Below, piece after piece: positions 38,072 to 46,240 of a stretch of DNA of 64,000 bases (position 1 is the first letter of the stretch; each line of letters begins with the position of its first letter). Made by a program: the position numbers and the translations under genes. Location: the NCBI RefSeq assembly GCF_030362815.1, contig NZ_JAUCGR010000001.1:1065471-1129470 (forward strand). The letters are read 5' to 3'. The DNA is from Cellulomonas edaphi (GTDB lineage Bacteria; Actinomycetota; Actinomycetes; Actinomycetales; Cellulomonadaceae). The notes beneath the pieces were generated by a model, which saw nothing but the letters and a program-made list of their open reading frames with translations, ran no database searches and was not told the origin of the DNA.

Positions 38072-38141
38072 CGCGTCCGGGCGCTGCCGCCGGGACACCC
38101 CGAGGTCTGCGGGGGTGCGCGGCGTTGCGGCCGGTCCGGGG

Positions 38142-38147
38142 CACAAT
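38142..38147 (+). promoter_or_regulatory. -10-like CACAAT placed for a leaderless divIC transcript
   Basis: CACAAT ends 6 bases before ATG 38154, the spacing expected if transcription starts at the start codon. No ribosome-binding site lies between. The next gene has GACAAT (38869-38874) five bases before GTG 38880, and ppx has AAGGAT (39418-39423) six bases before GTG 39430. Confidence 0.45.
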
Positions 38148-38153
38148 CGACCC

Positions 38154-38843
38154 ATGCCCACCTCGCGCCGTCCCGCCGACCCGCGTGCCGCGGGGCCGGG
38201 AACGCGAGGGGGCACGGCGCCGCGACCCGTGTCGACGCCCTCGGCGTCGGCTCGCGCCTCGGCGCCGCGCCCGGCCTCGCCCCGCCCGGCGTCCTCTCGA
38301 CCACCGTCGCCGCGCACCGGTGCGACGCCCCGGGTGGCACGCGCGGCGGCGACCCCCGCACGCAGCGCACCCCGCGTCGAGCGCGTCCGCCCGGGCGTCC
38401 CGCGGATGTTCTCCATCCGGGCCCTGGTGTTCGGGCTCGTCCTGATCATGGCGTTCGTGCTGGTGTACCCGACGCTCAACTCCTACATCCGCCAGCAGGC
38501 CGACCTCGCCGAGCTGCACGCCCAGGTCGTGGCGGCGCGCGCGCGCAACGAGGACCTCAAGGCGGATGTCGCGCGCTGGGACGACCGCGCCTACGTGGTG
38601 GCTCAGGCGCGCGAGCGCCTGTCCTTCGTGCTCCCGGGCGAGACGCCCTACCGGGTCGTCGATCCGGAGACGGTCCCGGACACCCCCGTCGCCAAGGCCG
38701 AGGGCCCGACGTCCGTGCTCGACGCGGAGTCCACCCAGCCCTGGTACGCCTCGGTGCTCGACTCCGTGGCCGTGGCCGGGAGCCTGCCGGTCGACGCCGA
38801 CACCACCACGACGGCTCCGACGCCCAAGCCCACCGACGGCTGA
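38154..38843 (+). CDS. divIC: Septum formation initiator (FtsB/DivIC family)
   Basis: A 229-residue bitopic membrane protein. Residues 1-80 are a long Pro/Ala/Arg/Ser-rich cytoplasmic tail. Residues about 84-106 form one membrane helix (RALVFGLVLIMAFVLVYPTL). A coiled coil follows (QQADLAELHAQVVAARARNEDLKADVARWDD), then AYVVAQARERLSFVLPGETPYRVVDP, the family's hallmark. It acts in the divisome with FtsL/FtsQ-like proteins to trigger septal wall synthesis. No ribosome-binding site is seen before the ATG, which fits leaderless translation. It is followed by the DUF501 and ppx genes, a conserved actinobacterial order. Confidence 0.9.
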   Translation: MPTSRRPADPRAAGPGTRGGTAPRPVSTPSASARASAPRPASPRPASSRPPSPRTGATPRVARAAATPARSAPRVERVRPGVPRMFSIRALVFGLVLIMAFVLVYPTLNSYIRQQADLAELHAQVVAARARNEDLKADVARWDDRAYVVAQARERLSFVLPGETPYRVVDPETVPDTPVAKAEGPTSVLDAESTQPWYASVLDSVAVAGSLPVDADTTTTAPTPKPTDG

Positions 38844-38879
38844 GTTGGGGCGCGGCCGGGCGCCGGGCGACAATGGGGC

Positions 38880-39383
38880 GTGACCCCCACGCCGCAGACC
38901 ACCGTGACCGACCGCGACCTCGAGGTGCTCGCCGAGCAGCTCGGCCGGGTCCCCCGGGGCGTCGTGGGCATCGCCGCCCGGTGCGTCTGCGGCCGCCCGC
39001 TCGTGGTGCGCACCGCGCCCCGCCTCGACGACGGCACCCCGTTCCCCACCACGTACTACCTCACGTGCCCGCCGGCGGTCGCCGCGGTGAGCACCCTCGA
39101 GGCGTCGGGCGTCATGAAGGACCTGACGGCACGGCTCGCCGACGACGAGGAGCTGGCAGCCGCCTACCGGCGCGCGCACGAGGCCTACCTCGCCGACCGC
39201 GAGGAGCTGGGCCACGTCGAGGAGATCGCGGGCATCTCCGCCGGGGGGATGCCGAACCGCGTCAAGTGCCTGCACGTGCTGTCGGGGCACGCGCTGGCGG
39301 CCGGTCCGGGCGTCAACCCGATCGGCGACGAGGTGCTGACCCTGATCGCAGGGACGTGGCGGCAGGACCGCTGCACCTGCTGA
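38880..39383 (+). CDS. DUF501 family protein
   Basis: A 167-residue soluble protein typical of actinobacteria. The family markers GRVPRGVVGIAARCVCGRPLVVRTAPRLDDGTPFPTTYYLTCP, NRVKCLHVLSGHALA and GVNPIGDE are all present. Clustered cysteines and histidines (CVCG, KCLH, C-T-C at the end) suggest metal binding, but this is not shown. Its function is unknown; it is almost always next to divIC and ppx. GTG 38880 has a -10-like GACAAT five bases upstream and no ribosome-binding site. Confidence 0.9.
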   Translation: MTPTPQTTVTDRDLEVLAEQLGRVPRGVVGIAARCVCGRPLVVRTAPRLDDGTPFPTTYYLTCPPAVAAVSTLEASGVMKDLTARLADDEELAAAYRRAHEAYLADREELGHVEEIAGISAGGMPNRVKCLHVLSGHALAAGPGVNPIGDEVLTLIAGTWRQDRCTC

Positions 39384-39429
39384 CCGGCTTCGACCCCCGG
39401 CCCGCGTCCCGCGATGCAAGGATGTGGGC

Positions 39430-40383
39430 GTGACGCGTGTGGCTGCCATCGACTGCGGGACCAACTCGATCCGACTTCTCGTCGCCGACGTCGACCAGGA
39501 GGCGGGCACGCTCGTCGACCTGGACCGTCGCATGGAGGTCGTCCGCCTCGGCCAGGGGGTGGATCGCACGGGCCGACTGGCCCCCGAGGCGCTCGAGCGC
39601 ACCCTGGGTGCCGTGCAGCGCTACGCCGCGATCTGCGACGAGCTGGGCGTCGAGGCGGTCCGTTTCGTCGCGACCTCGGCGTCGCGCGACGCCGAGAACC
39701 GGCAGGTGTTCGTCGACGGCGTCCGGGCCGAGCTGGGCGTGGAGCCCGAGGTGGTGGTGGGCACCGAGGAGGCGGAGCTCTCGTTCCGCGGTGCCACGGG
39801 CGTGCTCGCGGCGACGCACCCCGGCCCGTTCCTCGTCGTCGACCTGGGCGGCGGCTCGACCGAGGTGGTGCTCGGCACGGACGCCCCGACGGCCGCCTAC
39901 TCGATGGACGTCGGCTGCGTGCGACTCACGGAGCGGCACATGCGCAGCGACCCGCCCACGGCCGACGAGATCGCCGCCTCGGTGCGCGACGTCCGCGCGG
40001 CGCTCGACCAGGCCGGTGCCGTCGTCCCCTTCGGCCAGACCATCACGCTCGTGGGCCTCGCCGGCTCCGTCACGACGGTGACGGCCCACGTGCTGGGCCT
40101 GCACGCCTACGACCCGGTCGCGATCGACGGGTCGGTGCAGAGCGTCGAGGCCACGATCGCCGCGTGCGACGACCTCATCGCCCGCTCGCGCGAGGAGCGC
40201 GCCGCGCTCGGCTTCATGCACCCGGGCCGCGTCGACGTGATCGGCGCGGGCGCGCTGGTGTGGCGCGAGGTCGTCGCCCGCGTGCGCGACGAGGTGGCCG
40301 CCGCCGGGGGAGCGCTGGAGAACGTCGTCACCTCGGAGCACGACATTCTCGACGGCATCGCCTGGAGCGCCGCCACCCGCTGA
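39430..40383 (+). CDS. ppx: Exopolyphosphatase/pppGpp phosphatase (Ppx/GppA)
   Basis: A 317-residue protein of the ASKHA fold, the short actinobacterial form. Phosphate 1 loop: AAIDCGTNSIRLLVAD near residue 5; central GTEEAELSFRGA; phosphate 2 loop VVDLGGGSTEVVLG near 137-150; and GLAGSVTTVTA near 206. It hydrolyses terminal phosphate from polyphosphate, and GppA-type members also act on pppGpp. GTG 39430 or GTG 39424 may start it; both lack a ribosome-binding site, and AAGGAT at 39418-39423 could be a leaderless -10. Confidence 0.9.
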   Translation: MTRVAAIDCGTNSIRLLVADVDQEAGTLVDLDRRMEVVRLGQGVDRTGRLAPEALERTLGAVQRYAAICDELGVEAVRFVATSASRDAENRQVFVDGVRAELGVEPEVVVGTEEAELSFRGATGVLAATHPGPFLVVDLGGGSTEVVLGTDAPTAAYSMDVGCVRLTERHMRSDPPTADEIAASVRDVRAALDQAGAVVPFGQTITLVGLAGSVTTVTAHVLGLHAYDPVAIDGSVQSVEATIAACDDLIARSREERAALGFMHPGRVDVIGAGALVWREVVARVRDEVAAAGGALENVVTSEHDILDGIAWSAATR

Positions 40384-40460
40384 CCCCGCGCCGCCCGGCC
40401 GCCGACGCGCCGCCCGCCGGCCGCCGGCGCGAGCGCACCAGCTCTCCCGGGGCACGAACC

Positions 40461-40516
40461 CGTCACTCCGCCACGAGACCGTCACCTGCACGTGACGGTC
40501 TCGTGGCGGAGTGACG
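40461..40516. repeat. 25-bp perfect palindromic element
   Basis: 40461-40485 and 40492-40516 are perfect 25-base inverted copies separated by 6 bases. Part of the arm (GTGACGGTCTCGT) also recurs as direct copies at 40492 and 40511. The 298-base gap between ppx and ndh otherwise holds only the ndh leader. The stem is longer than a normal terminator here and could be a REP-like element, though it may also end ppx transcripts. Confidence 0.8.
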
Positions 40517-40654
40517 GTCTCGTCCGGGAAGGGGCGGGGCGGGCGGCGCCACGGGGACGCGGCCCCGCCGACGCCGCGGCCGCGGGCCGTAATGCGGCTC
40601 ACACTCCTCGTGAAGGGTTTGTGCGCAGCATCACCGTCCCCGGAGGAGGTGCGG

Positions 40655-40678
40655 ATGAGCCTCGCGGACTACCGTTGA
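40655..40678 (+). CDS. Seven-codon minicistron MSLADYR before ndh
   Basis: ATG 40655 opens a 7-residue frame ending in TGA at 40676-40678, three bases before the ndh start. GGAGGAGG (40642-40649) stands five bases upstream, the strongest ribosome-binding site in the area, while ndh has none well placed. Translation of ndh may depend on ribosomes ending here. Alternatively TACCGT (40670-40675) could be a -10 for leaderless ndh. Confidence 0.4.
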   Translation: MSLADYR

Positions 40679-40681
40679 GGT

Positions 40682-42154
40682 ATGCCTACGACGACTGTCC
40701 CGACCCAGGGTGATGCCGTTCCGACCGCTGCGGCTCCCAAGCCTCGCAAGGTTCCGCGCGTCGTGATCCTCGGCGGAGGGACCGTCGGCCTGTACACGGC
40801 CCGGCGGCTGCGCAAGCGTCTCGGCAAGCGCGAGGCGGCCATCGTCGTCGTCGACCCGCGCCCGTACATGACGTACGCGCCGTTCCTGCCGGAGGCCGCG
40901 GCCGGCTCGATCGACGCCCGCAACGTGGTCGCCCCGCACCGCCGGGCCCTCAAGGGCGTCGACGTGCTGCAGGGCAAGGTGAGCCACATCAACCACGCCG
41001 AGCGCACCGTCGAGATCACGCCCGAGGAGGGCGACGCCTACTGGATCACCTACGACCACCTGGTGGTCGGTCTCGGTTCCGTGGCGCGGACGCTGCCCAT
41101 CCCCGGCCTGGCCGAGGAGGCCATCGGCTTCAAGAACGTGGAGGAGGCCATCGCGGTCCGCAACCACGTGCTGAACCGCATCGACGTGGCGTCCTCCACG
41201 TGGGACCCGGAGCTGCGCAAGCGGATGCTGACGTTCGTCTTCGTCGGCGGTGGGTTCGCCGGCATCGAGGCGCTCGCCGAGGTCGAGGACATGGCCCGCG
41301 TGGCCGTCAAGTACTACAAGGCGATCGAGCAGGACGAGCTGCGGTTCGTGCTGGTCGAGGGCTCGCCCCGCATCCTGCCCGAGGTGAGCGAGGAGCTGGG
41401 CGGCTACACGCTGGAGCAGCTGCGCAAGCGGGCCATCGAGATCCACCTCTCCACGTTCCTGTCGAGCTGCGTCGGCGGCCACGTCGTGCTGTCCAACAAG
41501 GTCGAGTTCGACGCCGAGACGATCGTGTGGACCGCGGGCGTCAAGGCCAACCCGGTGCTCAAGAACTCGGACCTGCCGCTCGACCAGATGGGGCGCGTGA
41601 CGTGCAACGCCGCGCTCCAGGTGGTCGACGCCGACGGCAACGTCGTGCCCGACGCCTACGCGGCCGGTGACTGCGCCGCGGTCCCCGACCTGTACAACCC
41701 GGGCAAGTTCTGCCCGCCCAACGCCCAGCACGCGCTGCGCGAGGGCAACCACCTGGGCGACAACCTCGCGCGCGTCCTGCGCTCGGCCGAGGTCACCGAG
41801 TACAAGCACAAGAACATCGGCGCGGTCGCGTCCCTCGGCATGTACAAGGGCGTCGCGCAGATGTTTGGCAAGATCAAGGTCCGCGGCTTCCCGGCGTGGG
41901 TGCTGCACCGCACGTACCACGTGTTCGCCATGCCGACCGTGAACCGCAAGCTGCGCATCATGGCCGGTTGGACCGGCTCGGTGCTGCTGCGCCGCGAGGT
42001 CGTCGCCCTGGGTTCGCTCCACGACCCGCGCGCCGAGTTCCGCGCCGCGTCGGTCGCGCCGAAGCCGCGCTCGGCAGAGCCCGTCGCCGACCCGACGCTC
42101 CCGGCCATCAAGGCCGAGGAGGGCTCGCCCGCCGCGAAGGCCGACGCGAGGTAG
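40682..42154 (+). CDS. ndh: Type II NADH dehydrogenase (NDH-2)
   Basis: A 490-residue flavoprotein that passes electrons from NADH to menaquinone without pumping protons, bound to the inner face of the membrane. The FAD Rossmann motif is RVVILGGGTVGLYTARRL near residue 25, the NADH Rossmann motif VFVGGGFAGIEALAEVED near 186, and the second FAD block DAYAAGDCAAVPDL near 324. A C-terminal amphipathic stretch (VLLRREVVALGSLHDPRAEF) likely sits on the membrane. An in-frame stop at 40676 rules out any earlier start. It is a single-gene unit preceded by a minicistron and a long palindrome. Confidence 0.94.
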   Translation: MPTTTVPTQGDAVPTAAAPKPRKVPRVVILGGGTVGLYTARRLRKRLGKREAAIVVVDPRPYMTYAPFLPEAAAGSIDARNVVAPHRRALKGVDVLQGKVSHINHAERTVEITPEEGDAYWITYDHLVVGLGSVARTLPIPGLAEEAIGFKNVEEAIAVRNHVLNRIDVASSTWDPELRKRMLTFVFVGGGFAGIEALAEVEDMARVAVKYYKAIEQDELRFVLVEGSPRILPEVSEELGGYTLEQLRKRAIEIHLSTFLSSCVGGHVVLSNKVEFDAETIVWTAGVKANPVLKNSDLPLDQMGRVTCNAALQVVDADGNVVPDAYAAGDCAAVPDLYNPGKFCPPNAQHALREGNHLGDNLARVLRSAEVTEYKHKNIGAVASLGMYKGVAQMFGKIKVRGFPAWVLHRTYHVFAMPTVNRKLRIMAGWTGSVLLRREVVALGSLHDPRAEFRAASVAPKPRSAEPVADPTLPAIKAEEGSPAAKADAR

Positions 42155-42156
42155 TA

Positions 42157-42171
42157 CGGGCGTTGCGCCCG
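42157..42171 (+). terminator. Short hairpin after ndh
   Basis: CGGGCG and CGCCCG with a 3-base TTG loop, two bases after the stop. It is short, so termination is uncertain. Confidence 0.35.
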
Positions 42172-42272
42172 GTCGTGTGACGCGCGCCGGAAGGGGCGGG
42201 TGCTCAGGTACGAGGACGAGGCGCCGATAGGTGGGGCGTCCTTCTTCGCCTGCCCTGCCTGGAGTACCCACG

Positions 42273-43889
42273 ATGAACCGGCTCGTCCGCCGCCTGCGCA
42301 TCGGGACGCGCCTGACGGCGCTCACCGCTCTGACCCTCGTCTGCCTGCTCGCCGTCGGGGGCGCCGGCCTCTGGGCCGCGCACCGCAGCCTGGGCCTCGT
42401 CGACGACTTCGAGTCGCTGCAGAAGGCGGTCGACGTGGTCGAGCAGCAGCGCTTCTTGGACAACGACCTGTCCGGGTGGCAGGGCTGGGTGTTCATGGAG
42501 GTGCTTCGCTCCGGCCCCCAGAAGGCGGCCGCGGCCGACGCCGAGAACACGGCCGGCATGCTCGAGGCGCTGGACTCGCTCGAGAAGTCGGTCGACGAGA
42601 TGGACACGAGCGCCCTCACGGCCACCGAGCTCGCGCAGTTCGACCGGATCGGCACCATGGTGCAGGACTTCTCCGGGTACACGCACCAGATGGTGGACCT
42701 GCTCCGCAAGGGTGACGACGCCTCGGTGGCGCAGGCGTGGGAGATCCTCGAGGGCTCGGCCTCCGACACGTGGGAGGCGATGCTCGGGCAGACGGAGGAG
42801 CTGGGTGCGAGCCTGCAGGCGCGTGCCTCCGCCGCCGAGGCGGACATGCGCACGGGTGCGAAGGCCGCGCAGTGGATCATCGCGGTGACGGCTCTCGTCG
42901 GCACGGCACTCGTCGGGCTCCTGGCGCTCGTGGTCGCGCGCAGCGTGACCCGCCCCCTGGCGCGGTGCGTCGATGCGCTGCGGCGCCTCGCGGCCGGCGA
43001 CCTGACGGTGCACGTGGGCGACCACAGCGGCGACGAGGTGGGGCAGCTCTCCACGGCGCTCGACGAGACGACGCTGGCGCTCGCCGCCACGCTCCGCGAG
43101 GTGCAGGAGTCGGCCCTGAGCCTGACCGGCGCGTCCCGCGGCCTGGCCGCGACGAGCGCGCAGCTGCGCTCGGGCGCGGACGCCACGGCCGACCACGCCG
43201 CGAGCTCCGCGGCGACGGCCGCCCAGGTGGCCACCGACGTCGGCACCGTCGCCGCGGCCAACGACGAGATGAGCCAGGCGAGCCGGGAGATCGCGGCGTC
43301 GGCGCACGCCGCGGCCGACGTGGTGGCCCGCGCCGTCCGCATCGCGCAGGGTACGACGGAGTCGGTGTCCGGTCTGGCCCGCTCGTCCGCCCAGATCACC
43401 GAGATCGTGCAGCTGATCGGCCAGATCGCCGCCCAGACCAAGCTCCTGGCGCTCAACGCCCAGATCGAGGCCGCGCGTGCCGGCGAGGCGGGCCGCGGGT
43501 TCGCGGTCGTGGCCGAGGAGGTCAAGGGCCTTGCCGAGCAGTCGGAGCGCGCCGCGGCGGACATCGGCGCGAGCATCGCGGCCGTGCAGGCCGATGCTGA
43601 CGCGACCGGGGCCGGCATCGCTGAGGTGTCGACCGTGATCAGCGAGGCCAACGACCACCAGGCGACCATCGCCGCTGCGGTCGAGCAGCAGACCGCCACC
43701 CTCGCCGAGATCGGCCGGTCGCTCTCGGGCGCGGTCGCCGGCACGGGTGCCATCGCCACCTCGGTCGGCGCCGTCGCGGCGACCGCCGAGGAGACGCGTG
43801 CCGGCACCCGCGTGACCGCCGACGCGGCGGGCGACCTGAGCGCGACCGCGTCGCGGCTCGAGGCCTCGGTGGCTGCCTTCTCGATGTAG
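42273..43889 (+). CDS. Methyl-accepting chemotaxis protein
   Basis: A 538-residue transmembrane chemoreceptor. Helix 1 is near residues 14-38, the extracytoplasmic sensor is helical (about 39-205), and helix 2 is near 206-228. A HAMP domain follows ([26 protein letters not shown]), then the signalling hairpin with the conserved tip [44 protein letters not shown] near 385-430. It relays ligand or energy-state signals to CheA/CheW. No Che genes are in the window. ATG 42273 is chosen because GGAG lies 8 bases upstream. An unusual lysine replaces the usual asparagine in the tip (QTKLLALNA). Confidence 0.92.
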   Translation: MNRLVRRLRIGTRLTALTALTLVCLLAVGGAGLWAAHRSLGLVDDFESLQKAVDVVEQQRFLDNDLSGWQGWVFMEVLRSGPQKAAAADAENTAGMLEALDSLEKSVDEMDTSALTATELAQFDRIGTMVQDFSGYTHQMVDLLRKGDDASVAQAWEILEGSASDTWEAMLGQTEELGASLQARASAAEADMRTGAKAAQWIIAVTALVGTALVGLLALVVARSVTRPLARCVDALRRLAAGDLTVHVGDHSGDEVGQLSTALDETTLALAATLREVQESALSLTGASRGLAATSAQLRSGADATADHAASSAATAAQVATDVGTVAAANDEMSQASREIAASAHAAADVVARAVRIAQGTTESVSGLARSSAQITEIVQLIGQIAAQTKLLALNAQIEAARAGEAGRGFAVVAEEVKGLAEQSERAAADIGASIAAVQADADATGAGIAEVSTVISEANDHQATIAAAVEQQTATLAEIGRSLSGAVAGTGAIATSVGAVAATAEETRAGTRVTADAAGDLSATASRLEASVAAFSM

Positions 43890-43944
43890 CTCATGGCCCT
43901 GGCGGCGGCCCGTGAGCCGCCCGCCTGGCAGGATGTGGCGTCGG

Positions 43945-44018
43945 GCCCCCGTAGCCCAATCGGCAGAGGCGGCCGGCTTAAACCCGGCTCAGTCCGGGTT
44001 CGAGTCCCGGCGGGGGCA
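43945..44018 (+). tRNA. tRNA with UAA anticodon and short variable loop (tRNA-Leu-like)
   Basis: A 74-nt cloverleaf. Acceptor GCCCCCG pairs with CGGGGGC. The D arm is GCC/GGC with AATCGGCAGA, which resembles leucine tRNAs. The anticodon stem GCCGG/CCGGC holds loop CTTAAAC, so the anticodon is TAA. The T arm CCGGG/CCCGG holds TTCGAGT. The discriminator is A73, as in tRNA-Leu. The variable loop is only five bases (TCAGT), whereas normal tRNA-Leu is class II with a long arm. CCA is not encoded. It could be an atypical leucine tRNA or a tRNA of altered identity. Confidence 0.8.
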
Positions 44019-44068
44019 CGCGCCCGCCTCGCGCCGAGCCGGGGCGTGACCCGCGTACCCTGCGACAC

Positions 44069-44149
44069 ATGTCGGACGGTAGGGAGCGGCCGCGGGCCGC
44101 GGGGCGCCGTCCGGCCACGGTGGCCACGACGCTCGGCACGCAGACGTGA
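44069..44149 (+). CDS. 26-codon leader ORF coupled to MFS gene
   Basis: ATG 44069 opens a 26-residue Arg/Thr/Ala-rich frame that ends in TGA 44147-44149, overlapping the GTG of the transporter gene (GTGA). TACCCT (44056-44061) lies seven bases upstream, placed for a leaderless start. The transporter's own GTG has no ribosome-binding site. Translation could be coupled. It is unproven and may be chance. Confidence 0.35.
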   Translation: MSDGRERPRAAGRRPATVATTLGTQT

Positions 44150-45348
44150 CGAGCTACCGCGCGATCCTCACGACACCCGGTGCGATGCGCGTGTTCGTCC
44201 CGTCGGCGCTGGGGCGCACCTCGCTCGCCATGGTGACGCTCAGCAGCGTCGTCCTCGTCGCCGATGCCACCGGCTCGTACGCGGTCGCCGGACTGGCGAG
44301 CGGAGCGCTCGGCATGGCGAACGTCGTCGCCGCGCCGTTCCGCGCTCGGTACGTGGACCGCGTCGGGCAGCGGACCGGGTTGCGGCTCCTGTCCCTCGGC
44401 TACGCGGTCGGCGTCGCCGCACTCGTCGCCAGCACCGCGTGGGGCGCTCCGGATGTGCTGCTCGTCGTGCTCGCGGCGCTCACGGGCCTGTCGGCGCCCC
44501 CGGTCGGGGCGGCGATGCGGATGCGTTGGCGGTTGCTCGTCGCCGATCCCGCCCAGATCCAGCGGGCGTACAGCCTCGACGCGGTGAGCGAGGAGATCGT
44601 GTTCACGCTCGGTCCCGTCGTCGCCGGCCTCGTCATGGCGGCGACCGTGCCAGCGGCCGGACTCGTCGCGTCGGCGGTCCTCGCCTTGGTGGGCTGCTTC
44701 CTCATGACCAGCAGGTCCACGGCGCCGCCAGGCGCCCGCACGCGGCGCCCCGCCCCCGTGCGGGCAGCCCGGCGGCCGCAGGTGCTGCGCGTGCGCGGAT
44801 TCGTCCCCGTGCTGGTCGTGACGGCGGCGACCGGCGTCGTCGTGGGGAGCGTGAGCGTGGTGGTTCCCGCGCAGGTGGCGCCCGACACCACGCTGGCAGG
44901 CATCCTGCTCGCGGCTCTGGCGCTCGGCAGCGGCATCGGCGGACTGACCTACGGCGCGCGCGACTGGCGGCTGCCTGCCCCCGCGCGGCTCGTCGGGCTG
45001 GCCGTCGCGATGGCCGTGGCGTGCGCGCTGCTCGCGGTGCTGCCGCCCGTCGTCCTGCTCGCGCTGGGGCTCGTGCTCGCGGGGCTCGCCCTGGCGCCCG
45101 CGATGGTGTCGGGCTACCTGGTCGCGGACGTCCTCACCGACGAGGACGTCCGCATGGAGGCGCACACGTGGGTCAGCACGGCGGTGAACGCGGGGGAGGC
45201 CGTCGCGTTCGTCGTCATGGGCGTGGTGCTCGACGCCGCCACCCCGGCCTGGGCCTACGGCGCCGGTGCGGCCCTCGCCGCGGCGCTCGTCGTCCTGGGG
45301 GCGCCCGCCGCGCTCCGGAGCTCGCCCGCGGCTCCCGTCTCGCACTGA
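44146..45348 (+). CDS. MFS transporter
   Basis: A 400-residue protein with about 12 membrane helices and a charged central loop (RTRRPAPVRAARRPQ, about 198-212). The pattern of G-x-R-x-G between helices 2 and 3 (VDRVGQRTG) fits the MFS loop motif. It is probably a drug or metabolite exporter driven by protons; substrate unknown. GTG 44146 has no ribosome-binding site and overlaps the stop of a short upstream frame. It is convergent with the siderophore-interacting protein gene. Confidence 0.83.
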   Translation: MTSYRAILTTPGAMRVFVPSALGRTSLAMVTLSSVVLVADATGSYAVAGLASGALGMANVVAAPFRARYVDRVGQRTGLRLLSLGYAVGVAALVASTAWGAPDVLLVVLAALTGLSAPPVGAAMRMRWRLLVADPAQIQRAYSLDAVSEEIVFTLGPVVAGLVMAATVPAAGLVASAVLALVGCFLMTSRSTAPPGARTRRPAPVRAARRPQVLRVRGFVPVLVVTAATGVVVGSVSVVVPAQVAPDTTLAGILLAALALGSGIGGLTYGARDWRLPAPARLVGLAVAMAVACALLAVLPPVVLLALGLVLAGLALAPAMVSGYLVADVLTDEDVRMEAHTWVSTAVNAGEAVAFVVMGVVLDAATPAWAYGAGAALAAALVVLGAPAALRSSPAAPVSH

Positions 45349-45365
45349 GAGCACCCAGGCAGCGG

Positions 45366-46226
45366 TCAGTCGAGGCCGGCGGCCCGCTCGGCCGACTCGA
45401 TCGAGGCGGTCCACTCGCGCTTGCCCGCCCGCCAGCCCTCGTCGTCCACCCCGCGACGCCAGTAGCCCGAGATCGACAGGTGGTCGCGCGGCACCTCGCG
45501 CTCGACGCGCAGGTAGCTGCGCAGCGCGCGGACGGCACCCGCCTCGCCGTGCACGAACACGCCGACGCTCCCGTCCGGCCAGGGCCACGCCGTCGCCGCC
45601 TCGACGAGCGCGTCGCCGGGAGCGCCCGGGCGCGTGTGCACCCACCGCACCTCGATACCGGCGGGGGCGTGCAGGGCGAGCTCCTCGTCAGCGGACCCCA
45701 CCTCGAGGATGGCTACGCCCCGCGCGTCGGCGGGGAGGCGCTCGAGCGCGACCGCGACGGCCGGCAGCGCGCTCGCGTCACCGACCAGCAGATGGTGGTC
45801 CATGTCGGGCGACGGCGACCAGGCGCCGCCCGGCCCCATGACGACGACCTCCTCGCCTCCCACGACCGAGGCGGCCCACGGCCCGGCGAGGCCCGCGTCG
45901 CCGTGCACCACGAGGTCGATCGTCAGCTCGTGCGCGGCCGGGTCGAACGCCCGCACCGTGTACGCGCGCTGCCGGGGCGCGGCGCCCTCGGGGAGCGCGG
46001 CGCGCACGGCCTCGATGTCCAGCCGCCCGTCCGGCTGCAGAGGGCGCTCACCGGCGGGGAGGAAGACCAGCTTGACGTAGGAGTCGGCGTGCGGCGACGG
46101 GGCGAAGAGCGCCATCCCGGGTCCGCCGACGACGATACGCACGAGCCCCGGGGTGAGGCGCTCGGCGCGCAGCACATGGCCCAGCACGGGCGACGGGCGC
46201 GAACGGGCGGGCGCGACGACGGTCAT
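45366..46226 (-). CDS. Siderophore-interacting FAD-binding protein
   Basis: A 286-residue flavoprotein of the ViuB/YqjH type. The N-terminal FAD domain has RQRAYTVRAFDP near residue 86 (the R-x-Y-S/T motif that holds FAD). The C-terminal SIP domain has HHLLVGDASALPAVAVALERLP, GEAGAVRALRSYLRVEREVPRDHLSISGYWRRG, typical of ferric-siderophore reductases using NADPH or ferredoxin. It likely frees iron from imported siderophores in the cytoplasm. It sits 14 bases downstream of the MarR gene on the same strand, so they may be cotranscribed. Confidence 0.9.
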   Translation of the reverse strand: MTVVAPARSRPSPVLGHVLRAERLTPGLVRIVVGGPGMALFAPSPHADSYVKLVFLPAGERPLQPDGRLDIEAVRAALPEGAAPRQRAYTVRAFDPAAHELTIDLVVHGDAGLAGPWAASVVGGEEVVVMGPGGAWSPSPDMDHHLLVGDASALPAVAVALERLPADARGVAILEVGSADEELALHAPAGIEVRWVHTRPGAPGDALVEAATAWPWPDGSVGVFVHGEAGAVRALRSYLRVEREVPRDHLSISGYWRRGVDDEGWRAGKREWTASIESAERAAGLD

Positions 46227-46240
46227 GGGGGAACCCTAGG

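Noticed and set aside
40631..44068. An 1145-codon leftward frame opposite ndh and the chemoreceptor
   Set aside because: It is antisense to two well-supported genes and shows no domain.
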